Positions 46,013-56,113 of a DNA stretch of 64,000 nucleotides are shown here, piece after piece. The translations under genes and the position numbers were made by a program. Source of the stretch: Lachnospiraceae bacterium (GTDB lineage: Bacteria > Bacillota > Clostridia > Lachnospirales > Lachnospiraceae); contig SVFK01000005.1 in assembly GCA_015056915.1 (NCBI GenBank), positions 62,001-126,000 on the forward strand, given 5' to 3'. The notes beneath the pieces are model-generated. The model was not told the origin of the DNA. It saw only the letters and a list, made by a program, of their open reading frames with translations, and searched no databases. How positions within the stretch are numbered: the first letter of the stretch is position 1; every line of letters starts with the position of its first letter.

Positions 46013-47831
46013 TACTTTCATCCTCTTTTTTCTTTGTTAGCATCAAGCCGTATAAAAGGGGCAAGGTTGCCAATATAGGCAATGCGTATCTGGGGTGATT
46101 CCAAAAACAGGGTGAAGCCATGCATATAAGCAGGCTGACCCAGAGAGGAACGGTCCACACCGCAAGGTTCTTTTGTCCCTTCTTTCGTTGGTATGCTGTC
46201 AGGAAGAATAGTACCCAAACAGCCATTCCGATGTTTTCTAAGATTCCAAGCAAAGGAAAACGGTTGGCAAAACGATAGAAGAAAATCATTATTTTGTCAG
46301 CATTGGGGAACAGTCCGCCCTGATCTATGACATCATAGGACGTTTCATAGCGAATGGAGTTACCCAAAGAGGGAGTAAACCAACCGTGTACATGTGCCAG
46401 AAAGGCTTCTGCATAGACGGCAGGATGCTTAAATAATCCTTGTAGCCATGCTCCAAAATAATTGAAAATATCCGAGAGGGAGGCATCTTTGTGAAATAGT
46501 GCCTTAACCGGATCTGAGATATCAGGGTCATATTGGGCTGCTATGGTATCCACATCCCCAAGAATGGTTTCGATGGCAGTCTGTTCTTCCTCGGTAAGCT
46601 CATTCTGGTAAAGCTGCAAATACCTTGCCGTCTGCTGAAAGGGAATGGAAAGGATTTCTCCCTTACTGCCTGAGGAGGCATTGCAGATTCCTGCCAGAAT
46701 ATTTAAAAGCAGGGTGCCAATCAGGACTCCTACACCAAAGAAGACCAGCAGACTCTTGATTTTGGCTTTGACGGAAGCACCCTTGGTGCTGAGCAGAAAA
46801 CCGCATACGCCACTTATGACTACCATGGGCAATCCGTTGTTGCGGAACAGAATAACACCTATCTGCAATAATATAAAAATCACGGCAAATTTTGTGTTCC
46901 GGTACAAGGTGGGTGTTTCAACCAACAGGGCAAAGCAAAGTACATAGCCTATTACAAAGGCGCAGAAGGGGATATCCTTCACTGCGGTACTGACCAAATT
47001 GGTATAAATAGGTGTGGCAAGGTACAGAAATAATAAGGTCATTACCAAGCCCTTTTTGGCATTTCTTTTTACCAATACTGTAATGGTAGCGGCAAAGGCA
47101 GCGGCAAACATTAGCATCTGCAACCACGTATAAATAAAAAGTCCGATTTCATAGGAGCCAAACAGTACTTTACCCATTTGTACAAGACCGCCTACAATGA
47201 GCGTATGTGCCAGTGGGTGATGGGTGCTGTAGCCACCATCCGTAATTACCTGTTCGATCTGACCGATGACATCCCAGCATAAATTTCCGGGATAGCTTAT
47301 TATTACAAAAATACTGTAGCAGCCTGCCAGAATCAAAAATGCTTTTAGAAAGGGACGGCGGGAGAAGAAGTGTGCTTCGGAAGCAGTAAAGCTTCTGCCC
47401 TGCAGCCAGTCAGCCAAAAGACACATTGCGGATTGGAAAAATGCGGCATATCCCAATAAAGACAATATACTTTTTATAAAATTTACAACACTGCCAAAAC
47501 AATAAGACCAATTGCCGACTTCATGATAGCTGTTGCCAAGTAACAGGCATGTCCCAAAGAAAAAGGCTAGCAGCAGATAAGAGCGCTTCTGCTTTTTTAC
47601 CTTTGAAGCGGTAGCAGTAAAAAAAGCAAAACCGGCTGCCAACAATAAGAGAAATTTAAAATGATAGGAGCCCAGCAATTCATAAATATTTGCAATAATA
47701 TAATCTATTTGTGTTTCATACGCTTCCGGTAATAAGGGCGCGTGGAACACTGTCGACAATGCGAAAGCCAGCAAAAAAGCTTTTACAAATGCTAAAATAG
47801 TCGGGCTATATTTTTCGTAAAATGCTTTCAT
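46005..47831 (-). CDS. DUF6020 family membrane protein (glycosyltransferase-like)
   Basis: A 608-residue protein with about 12-14 membrane segments. The signature SYPGNLCWDVIGQIEQVITD, then GYSTHHPLAHTLIVGG, identifies DUF6020. The region AVKDIPFCAFVIGYV and an extracellular loop with FTPSLGNSIRYETSYDV follow. The topology, with an acidic and His-bearing first loop, resembles GT-C glycosyltransferases, but no donor is proven. GGAGGGAAAATAC supports the ATG at 47831. It sits between acyltransferase genes, pointing to surface glycan synthesis or modification. Confidence 0.85.
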   Translation of the reverse strand: MKAFYEKYSPTILAFVKAFLLAFALSTVFHAPLLPEAYETQIDYIIANIYELLGSYHFKFLLLLAAGFAFFTATASKVKKQKRSYLLLAFFFGTCLLLGNSYHEVGNWSYCFGSVVNFIKSILSLLGYAAFFQSAMCLLADWLQGRSFTASEAHFFSRRPFLKAFLILAGCYSIFVIISYPGNLCWDVIGQIEQVITDGGYSTHHPLAHTLIVGGLVQMGKVLFGSYEIGLFIYTWLQMLMFAAAFAATITVLVKRNAKKGLVMTLLFLYLATPIYTNLVSTAVKDIPFCAFVIGYVLCFALLVETPTLYRNTKFAVIFILLQIGVILFRNNGLPMVVISGVCGFLLSTKGASVKAKIKSLLVFFGVGVLIGTLLLNILAGICNASSGSKGEILSIPFQQTARYLQLYQNELTEEEQTAIETILGDVDTIAAQYDPDISDPVKALFHKDASLSDIFNYFGAWLQGLFKHPAVYAEAFLAHVHGWFTPSLGNSIRYETSYDVIDQGGLFPNADKIMIFFYRFANRFPLLGILENIGMAVWVLFFLTAYQRKKGQKNLAVWTVPLWVSLLICMASPCFWNHPRYALPILATLPLLYGLMLTKKKEDESNA

Positions 47832-47846
47832 GTATTTTCCCTCCAA

Positions 47847-48965
47847 TTAGTCCAAACGACTAAAAATTTCCAGTGTCTTGTTGCAAATGACGGACAAAAG
47901 TGTTGTCATTCTGTCGCAAACCTTGTAAATAAGTATGCGCAGTGTATATCGATATATCAGACCGATAACCAGACCGGCGACATAGCAGATAAGTGCCAAT
48001 AACAGTGACCACAATGCCACATGCGTATAGGAATAGGTCTGATAGATATAGGCAAAATATGTGGGTCTTGCATAGGTGGCAAACAGGTAGTTTTCATGGA
48101 TTACATAGATATATAGTGTGACGGAAGCACACAGGTTTATTACCTTATTCGTAATATGCCATTCCTTACAAAGATGAAAGGAAGAAAATGCAATCAGCAG
48201 AATAAACGGATTCACAAAGATGCAATAGTGAAGCATTTTCTCGTAAAAGGTATCAGTGTACTGTCCAAGAACGTTCGTCACTAAAATCATACCCACAAGT
48301 GCAAGGGTGGATATAGTGAGAACTGCCAGATTCCATGCTTTCTTCTTGGCAGTGTTTTTCAAATGATTCTTGCTGTAGGCCATTAAAAAGTATACCAGAA
48401 TAAAGCCCACCAGCCTTGTGTAGTAAAAGCTGTCTCTCAGTACCATCTGTGCAATACTGTATAATCCGATGCCGATGAGATTGACCAAAAGGAGCTGCTT
48501 TTGGGACAGACTGCGGATAATCAGATTCAACGCAGGGTGGATGAGATACAATAAGAGGTAGCAGCCCACATACCAGTTGAATTCAAAGGTAGTAGGAAAA
48601 AACTGCTTGAGAATAGTCATTCTGGGAAGCTGGTAGCCCATCAGTGAGAAGGCAAGTAAAAAGCTCAAGGAAAAGAACAGGCAGTCGGTCAGAAGGTATA
48701 GTACCTTACGTCCTTTCACCTTATCCTGCTCCAACATAAAAAAGGTAGAACACACCAGAAAGATACAATTGCCCACCTGTCCCAGATACACAAAAAAGAT
48801 TAATAGGAGATTCTGAACATTAGTGGTTGCCACGCGCAAATTAACGTAGCTTTCTGCATATACATCTCCGTAATAAGGCGCGGAATGGCTGATAACAATT
48901 AACAGCATGGCAATCAGCTTTAATAATTCTATGCCGGACAGGCGGCTTTGCTTTGATAGCTTCAT
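47847..48965 (-). CDS. Acyltransferase family membrane protein
   Basis: A 372-residue protein with about ten membrane segments. The N-terminus LSGIELLKLIAMLLIVISHSAPYYG contains the conserved His of acyltransferase-3 proteins, and FFPTTFEFNWYVGCYLLLYLIHP and TLYIYVIHENYLF are matching later segments. It is probably an O-acetyltransferase for a surface polysaccharide or teichoic acid. It is 15 bases upstream of the DUF6020 gene. Confidence 0.87.
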   Translation of the reverse strand: MKLSKQSRLSGIELLKLIAMLLIVISHSAPYYGDVYAESYVNLRVATTNVQNLLLIFFVYLGQVGNCIFLVCSTFFMLEQDKVKGRKVLYLLTDCLFFSLSFLLAFSLMGYQLPRMTILKQFFPTTFEFNWYVGCYLLLYLIHPALNLIIRSLSQKQLLLVNLIGIGLYSIAQMVLRDSFYYTRLVGFILVYFLMAYSKNHLKNTAKKKAWNLAVLTISTLALVGMILVTNVLGQYTDTFYEKMLHYCIFVNPFILLIAFSSFHLCKEWHITNKVINLCASVTLYIYVIHENYLFATYARPTYFAYIYQTYSYTHVALWSLLLALICYVAGLVIGLIYRYTLRILIYKVCDRMTTLLSVICNKTLEIFSRLD

Positions 48966-49000
48966 ATATTTTCTCCATTTCTATGCTTTTGCCCTGAAGA

Positions 49001-50020
49001 CTAAAGCTTCAAACGTTTTTTGAGCCATCCGGTAAACTTTTTCTCCATAATATTCCAGCATATATAAGCGGCTACCAGACACAGGAGGATACTGACAGCA
49101 ACACCCAACAGACTGAAAGGGGTGCAGCTTGAGAAATCAAACACCACACGGTCCAACAGCATTACAGGGTAGTAATGGATTAAGTATAAGGAATAGCTCA
49201 TATTACCCAAGCCCACGCTAAAGCGAGGCATGGTAAGGAATAAACCTATGATAAATGCACACAACACTAATATCATTGCGGGTAATCCCCACAGGTATAA
49301 GCGGTGGAAGCCCAGTACGTTGATATAGGGCTTGGATACCGGCAACAGCACAAAGAGTCCCAGAAATACTACGAGGCACAAGGGAAGCAGGATGCGCGGC
49401 AGAGGCTTTCTGCAATGGAGATGGTAGATGCCTCTGATTACATAATAAAGAAAAATACCCATTACAAATTCCAGCATTACCGGATTACCGTAAAAGGTAA
49501 GCGGAGCAAAATCTGTGGGTAACAGCTGCGCAAGCAGTACGATTCCTCCCAGAAGAATGCTGCAAATCAAACCGCGATATTTATGGCTGATATGCAGGGC
49601 AATTAAAAACAAAACATAGAAAAACATTTCGCAGTTGACGGTCCAGCCAATGCGAAGCAGGGGCTGTATAACGCCGCCTCCGATGTCAAAGGGAATAAAG
49701 AGCAGACTTTTGACCAAATACATGGGATTGGCCGTAGTTTGCTCAAACATACTTGGGAATAGCAAAAGAAGCCCAAAGGTGCCGATAGTCATAAGATAGT
49801 ATAAGGGTACGATACGAATCAGTCTTTTGCGCAAAAAGCCTTCGGTGCTTTTGTGGGTACTGAACATAATCATAAAACCGCTGATACAGAAGAAGATGTC
49901 TACGCCAAAGGCTCCGCAGCTTAAGAAGCGAACATGCTCCAACACTACAAAGAGCGCCGCAATGCCGCGCAGGGTCTGTATACTCTCAAAATGATTGTCG
50001 TGAAAGGCTTTCGGTTGCAT
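49001..50020 (-). CDS. Acyltransferase 3 family protein (ExoZ/OatA-like membrane domain)
   Basis: A 339-residue protein with about ten membrane segments. FESIQTLRGIAALFVVLEHVRF (conserved Arg and His), GVDIFFCISGFMI, FLRKRLIRIVPLYYLMT, GWTVNCEMFFYVLF and SYSLYLIHYYPVM are classical acyltransferase-3 motifs. It lacks an extracellular SGNH domain. It is first of the minus-strand cluster, 158 bases from the divergent ABC gene. The acceptor is probably a surface glycan. Confidence 0.93.
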   Translation of the reverse strand: MQPKAFHDNHFESIQTLRGIAALFVVLEHVRFLSCGAFGVDIFFCISGFMIMFSTHKSTEGFLRKRLIRIVPLYYLMTIGTFGLLLLFPSMFEQTTANPMYLVKSLLFIPFDIGGGVIQPLLRIGWTVNCEMFFYVLFLIALHISHKYRGLICSILLGGIVLLAQLLPTDFAPLTFYGNPVMLEFVMGIFLYYVIRGIYHLHCRKPLPRILLPLCLVVFLGLFVLLPVSKPYINVLGFHRLYLWGLPAMILVLCAFIIGLFLTMPRFSVGLGNMSYSLYLIHYYPVMLLDRVVFDFSSCTPFSLLGVAVSILLCLVAAYICWNIMEKKFTGWLKKRLKL

Positions 50021-50119
50021 AAGATACCTCGCAAAGTAAATTGGTGTCGTGAAATGCCGACATAGTTATCTTATCATTTTTTTTACATTTTGAAAACAGA
50101 ATAATAGTCTATTTTTCCC

Positions 50120-50148
50120 TTGATAACCTTCTCATAAAATAATACAAT
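50120..50148 (+). promoter_or_regulatory. Promoter of the ABC exporter gene
   Basis: TTGATA (50120-50125) and TACAAT (50143-50148) are 17 bases apart. Confidence 0.65.
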
Positions 50149-50178
50149 AGAATCAGATATAATAGTAAGGAGTTTTAG

Positions 50179-51939
50179 ATGGAACCGAAGCAATATACAT
50201 CAGGGGTGCTTTTTAAGCGGTTTTCCCCTTATTTTAAGAAATATAAAGGTACTTTGATTCTGGATTTGTTTTGTGCGGCACTGACAACGATTTGTGAATT
50301 GGTACTGCCCTTGATTATGCGTTACATTACCAATGAGGGATTGCGGGATTTGGCAGCATTATCTGTCAAAACCATCGGCGGATTGGGACTTTTATATTTT
50401 GGTCTGCGCATTGTGGATTGTGTTGCAAGCTATTATATGGCCAACATGGGTCATGTGATGGGAGCTGCGATAGAAACAGATATGAGGCGAGATGCCTACA
50501 ATCATTTGCAGAAGCTGTCCAATACCTATTACAACAATACCAAGGTTGGACAGATAATGGGACGCATTACCAACGATTTGTTTGATGTTACGGAATTTGC
50601 ACATCATTGTCCTGAGGAATTTTTTATTGCAGGTATCAAGACGGTAATTTCCTTTGTGATTCTGGCAGGAATCAATCTGCCCTTAACTATTTTGCTGTTT
50701 CTCTGTGTTCCGCTTATGCTTATTGTATGCATGCCCTTGAATTTTAAAATGCGAGGTGTGTTTCGCAAGCAGCGTAACCAGATAGGAGAATTGAATGCTC
50801 GCATTGAGGACAGCCTGCTGGGACATAAGGTGGTAAAAGCGTTTACCAATGAGGAGATAGAGAACGAGAAGTTTGAGACAGATAACGCAACCTTTTACAG
50901 AATTAAGAAACAGACCTATCGTTATATGGCAGCCTTCCATACATCCATTAAGGTATTTGACGGCTTTATGTATCTGATTGTGTTGGTGGCAGGCGGACTT
51001 TTCATGCTAAAGGGTCTGATAGAACCGGGTGATTTGGTGGCATATATGATGTATGTGTCCACGTTGATTGCCACGATTCGAAGAATTATTGAATTTGCGG
51101 AGCAGTTTCAACGAGGCATGACCGGTATTGAACGCTTCTTACAGATTATAGATGCGGATATTGAGATATTTGATGAGCCGGATGCGGTGGAGCTTAAGGA
51201 GCCCAAGGGAGATATTGTATTTGAGGATGTCAGCTTTGAATATCCTGATGACCACAACAGAGTGTTCACGGGACTGAATCTGCAGATACATGCAGGGGAA
51301 AAGGTGGCTATCGTAGGTCCCTCCGGTGGCGGTAAGACTACGTTGTGCAATCTGATTCCCAGATTTTATGATGTTTCCCAAGGCCGGATTACTTTAGACG
51401 GTGAGGATGTAAAGCATTTTACATTGAAGAGCCTGCGTGGGAATATAGGAATTGTACAGCAGGATGTGTATTTATTCTCCGGTACTATTTTTGAAAATAT
51501 TGTATATGGAAGACCGGGAGCTGACAGAGAAGAGGTTATTGAAGCGGCAAAACGTGCCGGAGCCCATGAATTTATTATGGGACTCAAGGATGGCTATGAC
51601 ACCTATGTGGGAGAGCGTGGTGTGAAGCTGTCCGGTGGACAGAAACAGCGTATCAGCATTGCAAGAGTTTTTCTGAAAAATCCGCCCATTATTATCTTGG
51701 ACGAGGCAACCTCTGCCCTTGACAATGAAAGTGAATTTGCGGTGGCACAATCTCTGGCGGAGCTTTCCAAGGGGCGTACCACATTGACGATTGCCCACAG
51801 ATTGTCCAGTATCCGTAATTCTGACAGGATTCTGGTATTGACGGAGGAGGGTATTGTAGAGGAAGGTAATCATGACCAGTTGCTCCAGAAGAAGGGAATG
51901 TATTACCAATTCTACAAAATGGCGGATGCATTAAAATAG
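50179..51939 (+). CDS. ABC exporter, fused permease and ATPase
   Basis: A 586-residue half-transporter with six membrane segments (about 1-310) and an ATPase domain. Walker A GPSGGGKTT (about 380), signature LSGGQKQR and Walker B IIILDEATSALD are intact, as is the H-loop in TIAHRLSS. It is of the MsbA/YfiB-like multidrug or lipid exporter class and would work as a homodimer, as no partner gene is next to it. TAAGGAG precedes the ATG. Substrate is unknown. Confidence 0.94.
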   Translation: MEPKQYTSGVLFKRFSPYFKKYKGTLILDLFCAALTTICELVLPLIMRYITNEGLRDLAALSVKTIGGLGLLYFGLRIVDCVASYYMANMGHVMGAAIETDMRRDAYNHLQKLSNTYYNNTKVGQIMGRITNDLFDVTEFAHHCPEEFFIAGIKTVISFVILAGINLPLTILLFLCVPLMLIVCMPLNFKMRGVFRKQRNQIGELNARIEDSLLGHKVVKAFTNEEIENEKFETDNATFYRIKKQTYRYMAAFHTSIKVFDGFMYLIVLVAGGLFMLKGLIEPGDLVAYMMYVSTLIATIRRIIEFAEQFQRGMTGIERFLQIIDADIEIFDEPDAVELKEPKGDIVFEDVSFEYPDDHNRVFTGLNLQIHAGEKVAIVGPSGGGKTTLCNLIPRFYDVSQGRITLDGEDVKHFTLKSLRGNIGIVQQDVYLFSGTIFENIVYGRPGADREEVIEAAKRAGAHEFIMGLKDGYDTYVGERGVKLSGGQKQRISIARVFLKNPPIIILDEATSALDNESEFAVAQSLAELSKGRTTLTIAHRLSSIRNSDRILVLTEEGIVEEGNHDQLLQKKGMYYQFYKMADALK

Positions 51940-52013
51940 TAAGAGAGCAAAAGCAGACCAAAGAAAAATCGCTGCAGGTATGCAGTAAATATAACAACAA
52001 AGGGGTAGAGCGT

Positions 52014-53609
52014 ATGAAGCTTACATTTATCGGAGCAGCACATGAGGTTACAGGAAGCTGTCATTATCTTGAGGTGGGCAAAAAGCATATTTTAGTTGAT
52101 TTCGGTATGGAGCAGGGCGTTAATGTTTTTGAAAACGCACCCTTACCGGTGGACGAGGCAATGATTGACTATGTCTTTCTGACACATGCCCATGTGGACC
52201 ATTCGGGAATGCTACCGCTTCTGTATGCCAAGGGCTTCCGCGGACAGGTGTTTATGACAGATGCTTCTGCAGATTTGTGCAGTATTATGCTTCGTGACTG
52301 TGCACATATTCAAATGATGGAGGCAGAGTGGAAGAATCGTAAGGCGAAGAGAAGCGCCAATAATGCCGTACAGGAGCCATTGTTTACCATGGAGGATGCG
52401 GATGGTATTATTAAGCGTATCGTGCCCTGCCACTATGATGACATGGTTACGGTCTGTGACGAGGTACAAATCCGTTTTACTGATATAGGGCATCTGCTGG
52501 GTTCGGCAAGTATTGAGGTATGGCTCACAGAGGACGGCAGAACGAAAAAGATAGTATTTTCCGGTGATATCGGTAATAAGAACCAGCCTTTATTAAGAGA
52601 TCCTATCCCTACCCGTGAAGCGGATTTTGTGGTGATGGAATCTACCTACGGTGACAGGTATCATCCCAAGGAGAAGCTAGACTATGTAAAGGAATTGACG
52701 GCTGTGCTGCAGGAAACCTTTGACCGTGGCGGTAATGTGGTGATTCCTTCCTTTGCGGTAGGAAGAACACAGGAGCTCTTATATTTCTTGAGGAAAATCA
52801 AGGTGGATCGTCTGGTAAAAGGACACGAGGATTTCCCGGTGTATGTTGACAGTCCCATGGCAGTGGAGGCAATCGGCGTATTTCAGGAGAACCGTATGGA
52901 ATGCTTTGACGAGGATGCCATGGCATTGGTAAGAGAGGGAATCAATCCTATTTCCTTTGCCGGCTTAAAGCTGTCCATCACAAGTGAGGAATCCAAGGCA
53001 ATCAACTTCAATGAAACACCGAAGGTTATTATTTCTGCTTCCGGTATGTGTGAGGCAGGACGTATCAGACATCACCTCAAACACAATCTCTGGAGACCGG
53101 AATGTACCGTGCTTTTTGTAGGTTATCAATCGGTGGGCACTCTCGGTCGTCATATCATAGAAGGCGCAGAGGAGGTCAAGCTCTTTGGAGAACCTATTCA
53201 GGTGAGAGCCCATATTAAACGGCTGGAGGGCTTGAGCGGTCATGCAGACAAGGACGGTCTGATAGAGTGGCTTTTAGGCTTTACAGAGAAGCCCAAGAAG
53301 GTATTTGTGGTACATGGTGAGGACAGTGTATGTAACTCTTTCGTGGAGTGCTTGAAGCTGGAGTATGGTCAGCGTGCTTATGCGCCTTACAGCGGCACAG
53401 AGTTTAATCTGCTCAGCAATCAGTTTGAATATGAGGCAGAGCCGATTATGCACAAGAAAAAGGCAAAGCCTGCGTCTACCGTATACGCACGTCTTGTGGC
53501 AGCAGGTCAGAGGCTGGTGGCACTGATTACCAGAAGCGACGGGCTGGCTAACAAGGATATGGCAAAGTTTGCCGACCAGATTAATTCCTTGTGCGATAAA
53601 TGGGAATAG
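52014..53609 (+). CDS. MBL-fold beta-CASP hydrolase (RNA-processing type)
   Basis: A 531-residue metallo-beta-lactamase-fold protein of the beta-CASP group, predicted to cut RNA. Metal ligands are seen in THAHVDHSG (about 58-64), GHLLGSASIEV and FSGDIGN. The beta-CASP region has ESTYGDRYH, IPSFAVGRTQELLYFL, SASGMCEAGRIRHHL and the last His in GLSGHADKDG. About 70 extra residues form a C-terminal helical tail. It lacks the KH or J-type additions of RNase J. The biological target is not known. Confidence 0.92.
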   Translation: MKLTFIGAAHEVTGSCHYLEVGKKHILVDFGMEQGVNVFENAPLPVDEAMIDYVFLTHAHVDHSGMLPLLYAKGFRGQVFMTDASADLCSIMLRDCAHIQMMEAEWKNRKAKRSANNAVQEPLFTMEDADGIIKRIVPCHYDDMVTVCDEVQIRFTDIGHLLGSASIEVWLTEDGRTKKIVFSGDIGNKNQPLLRDPIPTREADFVVMESTYGDRYHPKEKLDYVKELTAVLQETFDRGGNVVIPSFAVGRTQELLYFLRKIKVDRLVKGHEDFPVYVDSPMAVEAIGVFQENRMECFDEDAMALVREGINPISFAGLKLSITSEESKAINFNETPKVIISASGMCEAGRIRHHLKHNLWRPECTVLFVGYQSVGTLGRHIIEGAEEVKLFGEPIQVRAHIKRLEGLSGHADKDGLIEWLLGFTEKPKKVFVVHGEDSVCNSFVECLKLEYGQRAYAPYSGTEFNLLSNQFEYEAEPIMHKKKAKPASTVYARLVAAGQRLVALITRSDGLANKDMAKFADQINSLCDKWE

Positions 53610-53627
53610 GAATGAAGGGAGAACAAC

Positions 53628-54476
53628 ATGAGTTTAGCAGATAATATTTTTATTCATATGTGCAAGGATATTCTGGAGAACGGGACGAGCACAGAGGGAG
53701 AAAAGGTCAGACCTCACTGGCCGGATGGGACTCCGGCATTTACCATTAAGAAATTCGGTGTGGTAAATCGTTACGACCTGTCGAAGGAATTTCCAATTAT
53801 GACACTGCGCAGGACTGCGTTAAAATCCGCTACAGACGAGATTCTCTGGATCTGGCAGCAGAAGTCTAATAATATTAATGATTTGCACAGCCATATCTGG
53901 GATGAGTGGGCTGATGCAGACGGCTCTATCGGTAAGGCGTATGGTTACCAGTTGGGAGTGAAGCATCAATACAAGGAAGGCATGATGGATCAGGTGGACA
54001 GGGTGATTTATGATTTGAAGAACAATCCCTTCAGCCGCAGAATCATGACCAATATTTATGTACATCAGGATTTGCACGAGATGAATCTGTATCCTTGTGC
54101 CTACAGCATGACTTTCAATGTAACCCAGAAAAAGGGGGAGGACAGACTGACCTTAAACGCAGTGTTGAATCAACGTTCTCAGGATGTTCTGGCTGCTAAT
54201 AACTGGAATGTGGTACAGTACGCAGTGCTGGTGCATATGCTGGCTCAGGTATGTGATATGAATGTGGGTGAATTGGTACATGTAATTGCAGATGCCCATA
54301 TATATGACAGACATATTCCTATTATTCAGGAACTCATCAGCAGAGAACCCAAGCCCGCTCCTACTTTCTGGTTAAATCCCGATATTAAAGACTTCTATCA
54401 GTTTACCAGAAATGATGTGCGTGTGGATGGTTATGAAACAGGTGAACAGATTATGGACATTCCCATAGCAATATAG
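53628..54476 (+). CDS. thyA: Thymidylate synthase
   Basis: A 282-residue enzyme that methylates dUMP to dTMP using methylenetetrahydrofolate. The catalytic Cys is in NLYPCAYSMTFN (about 157). NQRSQDVLAANNWNVVQYAVL and the dUMP-binding HVIADAHIYDRH are present. GAAGGGAGAAC precedes the ATG. It is 17 bases upstream of the dihydrofolate reductase gene, which recycles its product; the two form the standard pair. Confidence 0.97.
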   Translation: MSLADNIFIHMCKDILENGTSTEGEKVRPHWPDGTPAFTIKKFGVVNRYDLSKEFPIMTLRRTALKSATDEILWIWQQKSNNINDLHSHIWDEWADADGSIGKAYGYQLGVKHQYKEGMMDQVDRVIYDLKNNPFSRRIMTNIYVHQDLHEMNLYPCAYSMTFNVTQKKGEDRLTLNAVLNQRSQDVLAANNWNVVQYAVLVHMLAQVCDMNVGELVHVIADAHIYDRHIPIIQELISREPKPAPTFWLNPDIKDFYQFTRNDVRVDGYETGEQIMDIPIAI

Positions 54477-54493
54477 AGGAGAAAGGATACAAA

Positions 54494-54985
54494 ATGAATT
54501 TAATAGTAGCAGTAGATAATAATTGGGCAATCGGCAACAAAAATGAACTGTTAATCCGCATTCCCAACGATCATAAGCATTTCAGAGAGGAAACTACCGG
54601 GAAAGTGGTAGTATTGGGACGTAAGACCCTGGAGACCTTTCCGCAGGGATTACCACTGAAAAACAGAACTAACATCATTCTTTCCAAGGATAAGAATTAC
54701 AAGGTGAAGGATGCCATTGTGGTACATTCCATTGAGGAATTAATGGAGGAATTGAAGCAATACAGTGAAGAGGATATATACATCATTGGCGGAGAGAGCA
54801 TATACCGCCAAATGCTTCCCTACTGTAACGTGGCTCATATCACTAAGATTGACCATGAATATGAGGCGGACACCTACTTTCCGAATCTGGATGCGGACGG
54901 AGACTGGGAGATTACGGCAGACAGCGATGAACAGACTTATTTTGATGTAGCCTACCAGTTTTTGAAGTATGAAAGGAAGAAGTAA
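54494..54985 (+). CDS. Dihydrofolate reductase
   Basis: A 163-residue NADPH-dependent enzyme regenerating tetrahydrofolate, the target of trimethoprim. The core features are LIVAVDNNWAIGNKNELLIRIP, then KVVVLGRKTLETFPQGLPLKNR and IYIIGGESIYRQML. Here the substrate-binding acidic residue normally after the Leu-Pro turn appears as Asn-Asp in IPNDHKHF. GGAGAAAGG is close to the ATG. Chromosomal pairing with thyA argues for the housekeeping folA-type enzyme and not an acquired resistance gene. Confidence 0.95.
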   Translation: MNLIVAVDNNWAIGNKNELLIRIPNDHKHFREETTGKVVVLGRKTLETFPQGLPLKNRTNIILSKDKNYKVKDAIVVHSIEELMEELKQYSEEDIYIIGGESIYRQMLPYCNVAHITKIDHEYEADTYFPNLDADGDWEITADSDEQTYFDVAYQFLKYERKK

Positions 54986-55081
54986 GGAAACCACGCAAGT
55001 ATATTGACTTTTGCGTGGAAAAGTATAATAATAAAACACAAATAATGGATGAAATAAGGTCCAAGGAAAGAAGGAATACCA

Positions 55082-56107
55082 ATGGAAAAGAAAAATATCG
55101 ATTGGAGTAATCTCGGTTTTGGATACATTCAGACGGATTACAGATATGTATCTAATTTTAAGGACGGCGCATGGGATGATGGCGTGCTTACCGAAGATGC
55201 CAATATAGTATTAAGTGAATGTGCTGGTGTACTGCAGTATGCCCAGACAATTTTTGAAGGCTTAAAAGCGTATACGACAGAGGATGGACATATTGTTACC
55301 TTCCGTCCTGATTTAAATGCAGAGCGTATGGAAGCTTCTGCGGCAAGATTGGAAATGCCAGTATTTCCTAAGGAACGTTTCGTAGATGCTGTTACTAAGG
55401 TGGTGGCTGCAAATGCGGCATATGTGCCTCCTTACGGAAGTGGTGCAACACTTTACTTACGTCCATACATGTTTGGAAGCAGTCCCGTTATTGGTGTAAA
55501 GCCTGCTGAAGAGTATCAGTTTCGTATTTTTGCAACTCCCGTAGGTCCCTATTTTAAGGGTGGCGTAAAGCCTTTGACCATTCGTGTCAGTGATTTTGAC
55601 CGTGCGGCACCAAACGGAACCGGTCATATCAAGGCAGGTCTGAATTATGCGATGAGTTTGCATGCGATTGTATCTGCTCACAAAGAAGGTTTTGATGAGA
55701 ATATGTATCTTGATCCCAAGACAAGAACTAAGGTGGAGGAAACCGGTGGTGCCAACTTCCTGTTTGTTACCAAGGATGGTAAGGTTGTTACTCCTAAGTC
55801 CGACAGTATCCTTCCTTCTATTACCCGTCGTTCTTTAGTATATGTTGCTAAGGAGTATCTGGGACTTGAGGTGGAAGAGAGAGAAGTATACTTAGACGAA
55901 CTGACAGATATGGCTGAATGTGGTCTCTGCGGTACTGCAGCGGTTATCTCTCCTGTAGGTAAGATTGTTGACCATGGCAAGGAAATCTGCCTGCCCAGCG
56001 GAATGACAGTGATGGGACCTACCACGAAGAAGCTATATGAGACTCTGACAGGTATTCAGATGGGCAGAATCGAAGCTCCCGAAGGCTGGATTCATGTAAT
56101 ACAGTAA
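55082..56107 (+). CDS. ilvE: Branched-chain amino acid aminotransferase
   Basis: A 341-residue PLP class-IV aminotransferase that completes leucine, isoleucine and valine synthesis. FGYIQTDYRYVSNFKDG is the typical start of the type-II form; the PLP lysine is in GTGHIKAGLNYA (about 183-194), and EETGGANFLFV and LCGTAAVISPVGKI follow. Upstream, CCACGCAA (54991) and TTGCGTGG (55011) form a hairpin after the dihydrofolate reductase gene. The stop is 6 bases before palindrome B, with no usual terminator between. Confidence 0.96.
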   Translation: MEKKNIDWSNLGFGYIQTDYRYVSNFKDGAWDDGVLTEDANIVLSECAGVLQYAQTIFEGLKAYTTEDGHIVTFRPDLNAERMEASAARLEMPVFPKERFVDAVTKVVAANAAYVPPYGSGATLYLRPYMFGSSPVIGVKPAEEYQFRIFATPVGPYFKGGVKPLTIRVSDFDRAAPNGTGHIKAGLNYAMSLHAIVSAHKEGFDENMYLDPKTRTKVEETGGANFLFVTKDGKVVTPKSDSILPSITRRSLVYVAKEYLGLEVEEREVYLDELTDMAECGLCGTAAVISPVGKIVDHGKEICLPSGMTVMGPTTKKLYETLTGIQMGRIEAPEGWIHVIQ

Positions 56108-56113
56108 TCATTA

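Noticed and set aside
54494..54985. Dihydrofolate reductase as an acquired trimethoprim-resistance gene
   Set aside because: It is paired with thyA in a housekeeping context, with no mobile element next to it and ordinary base composition.
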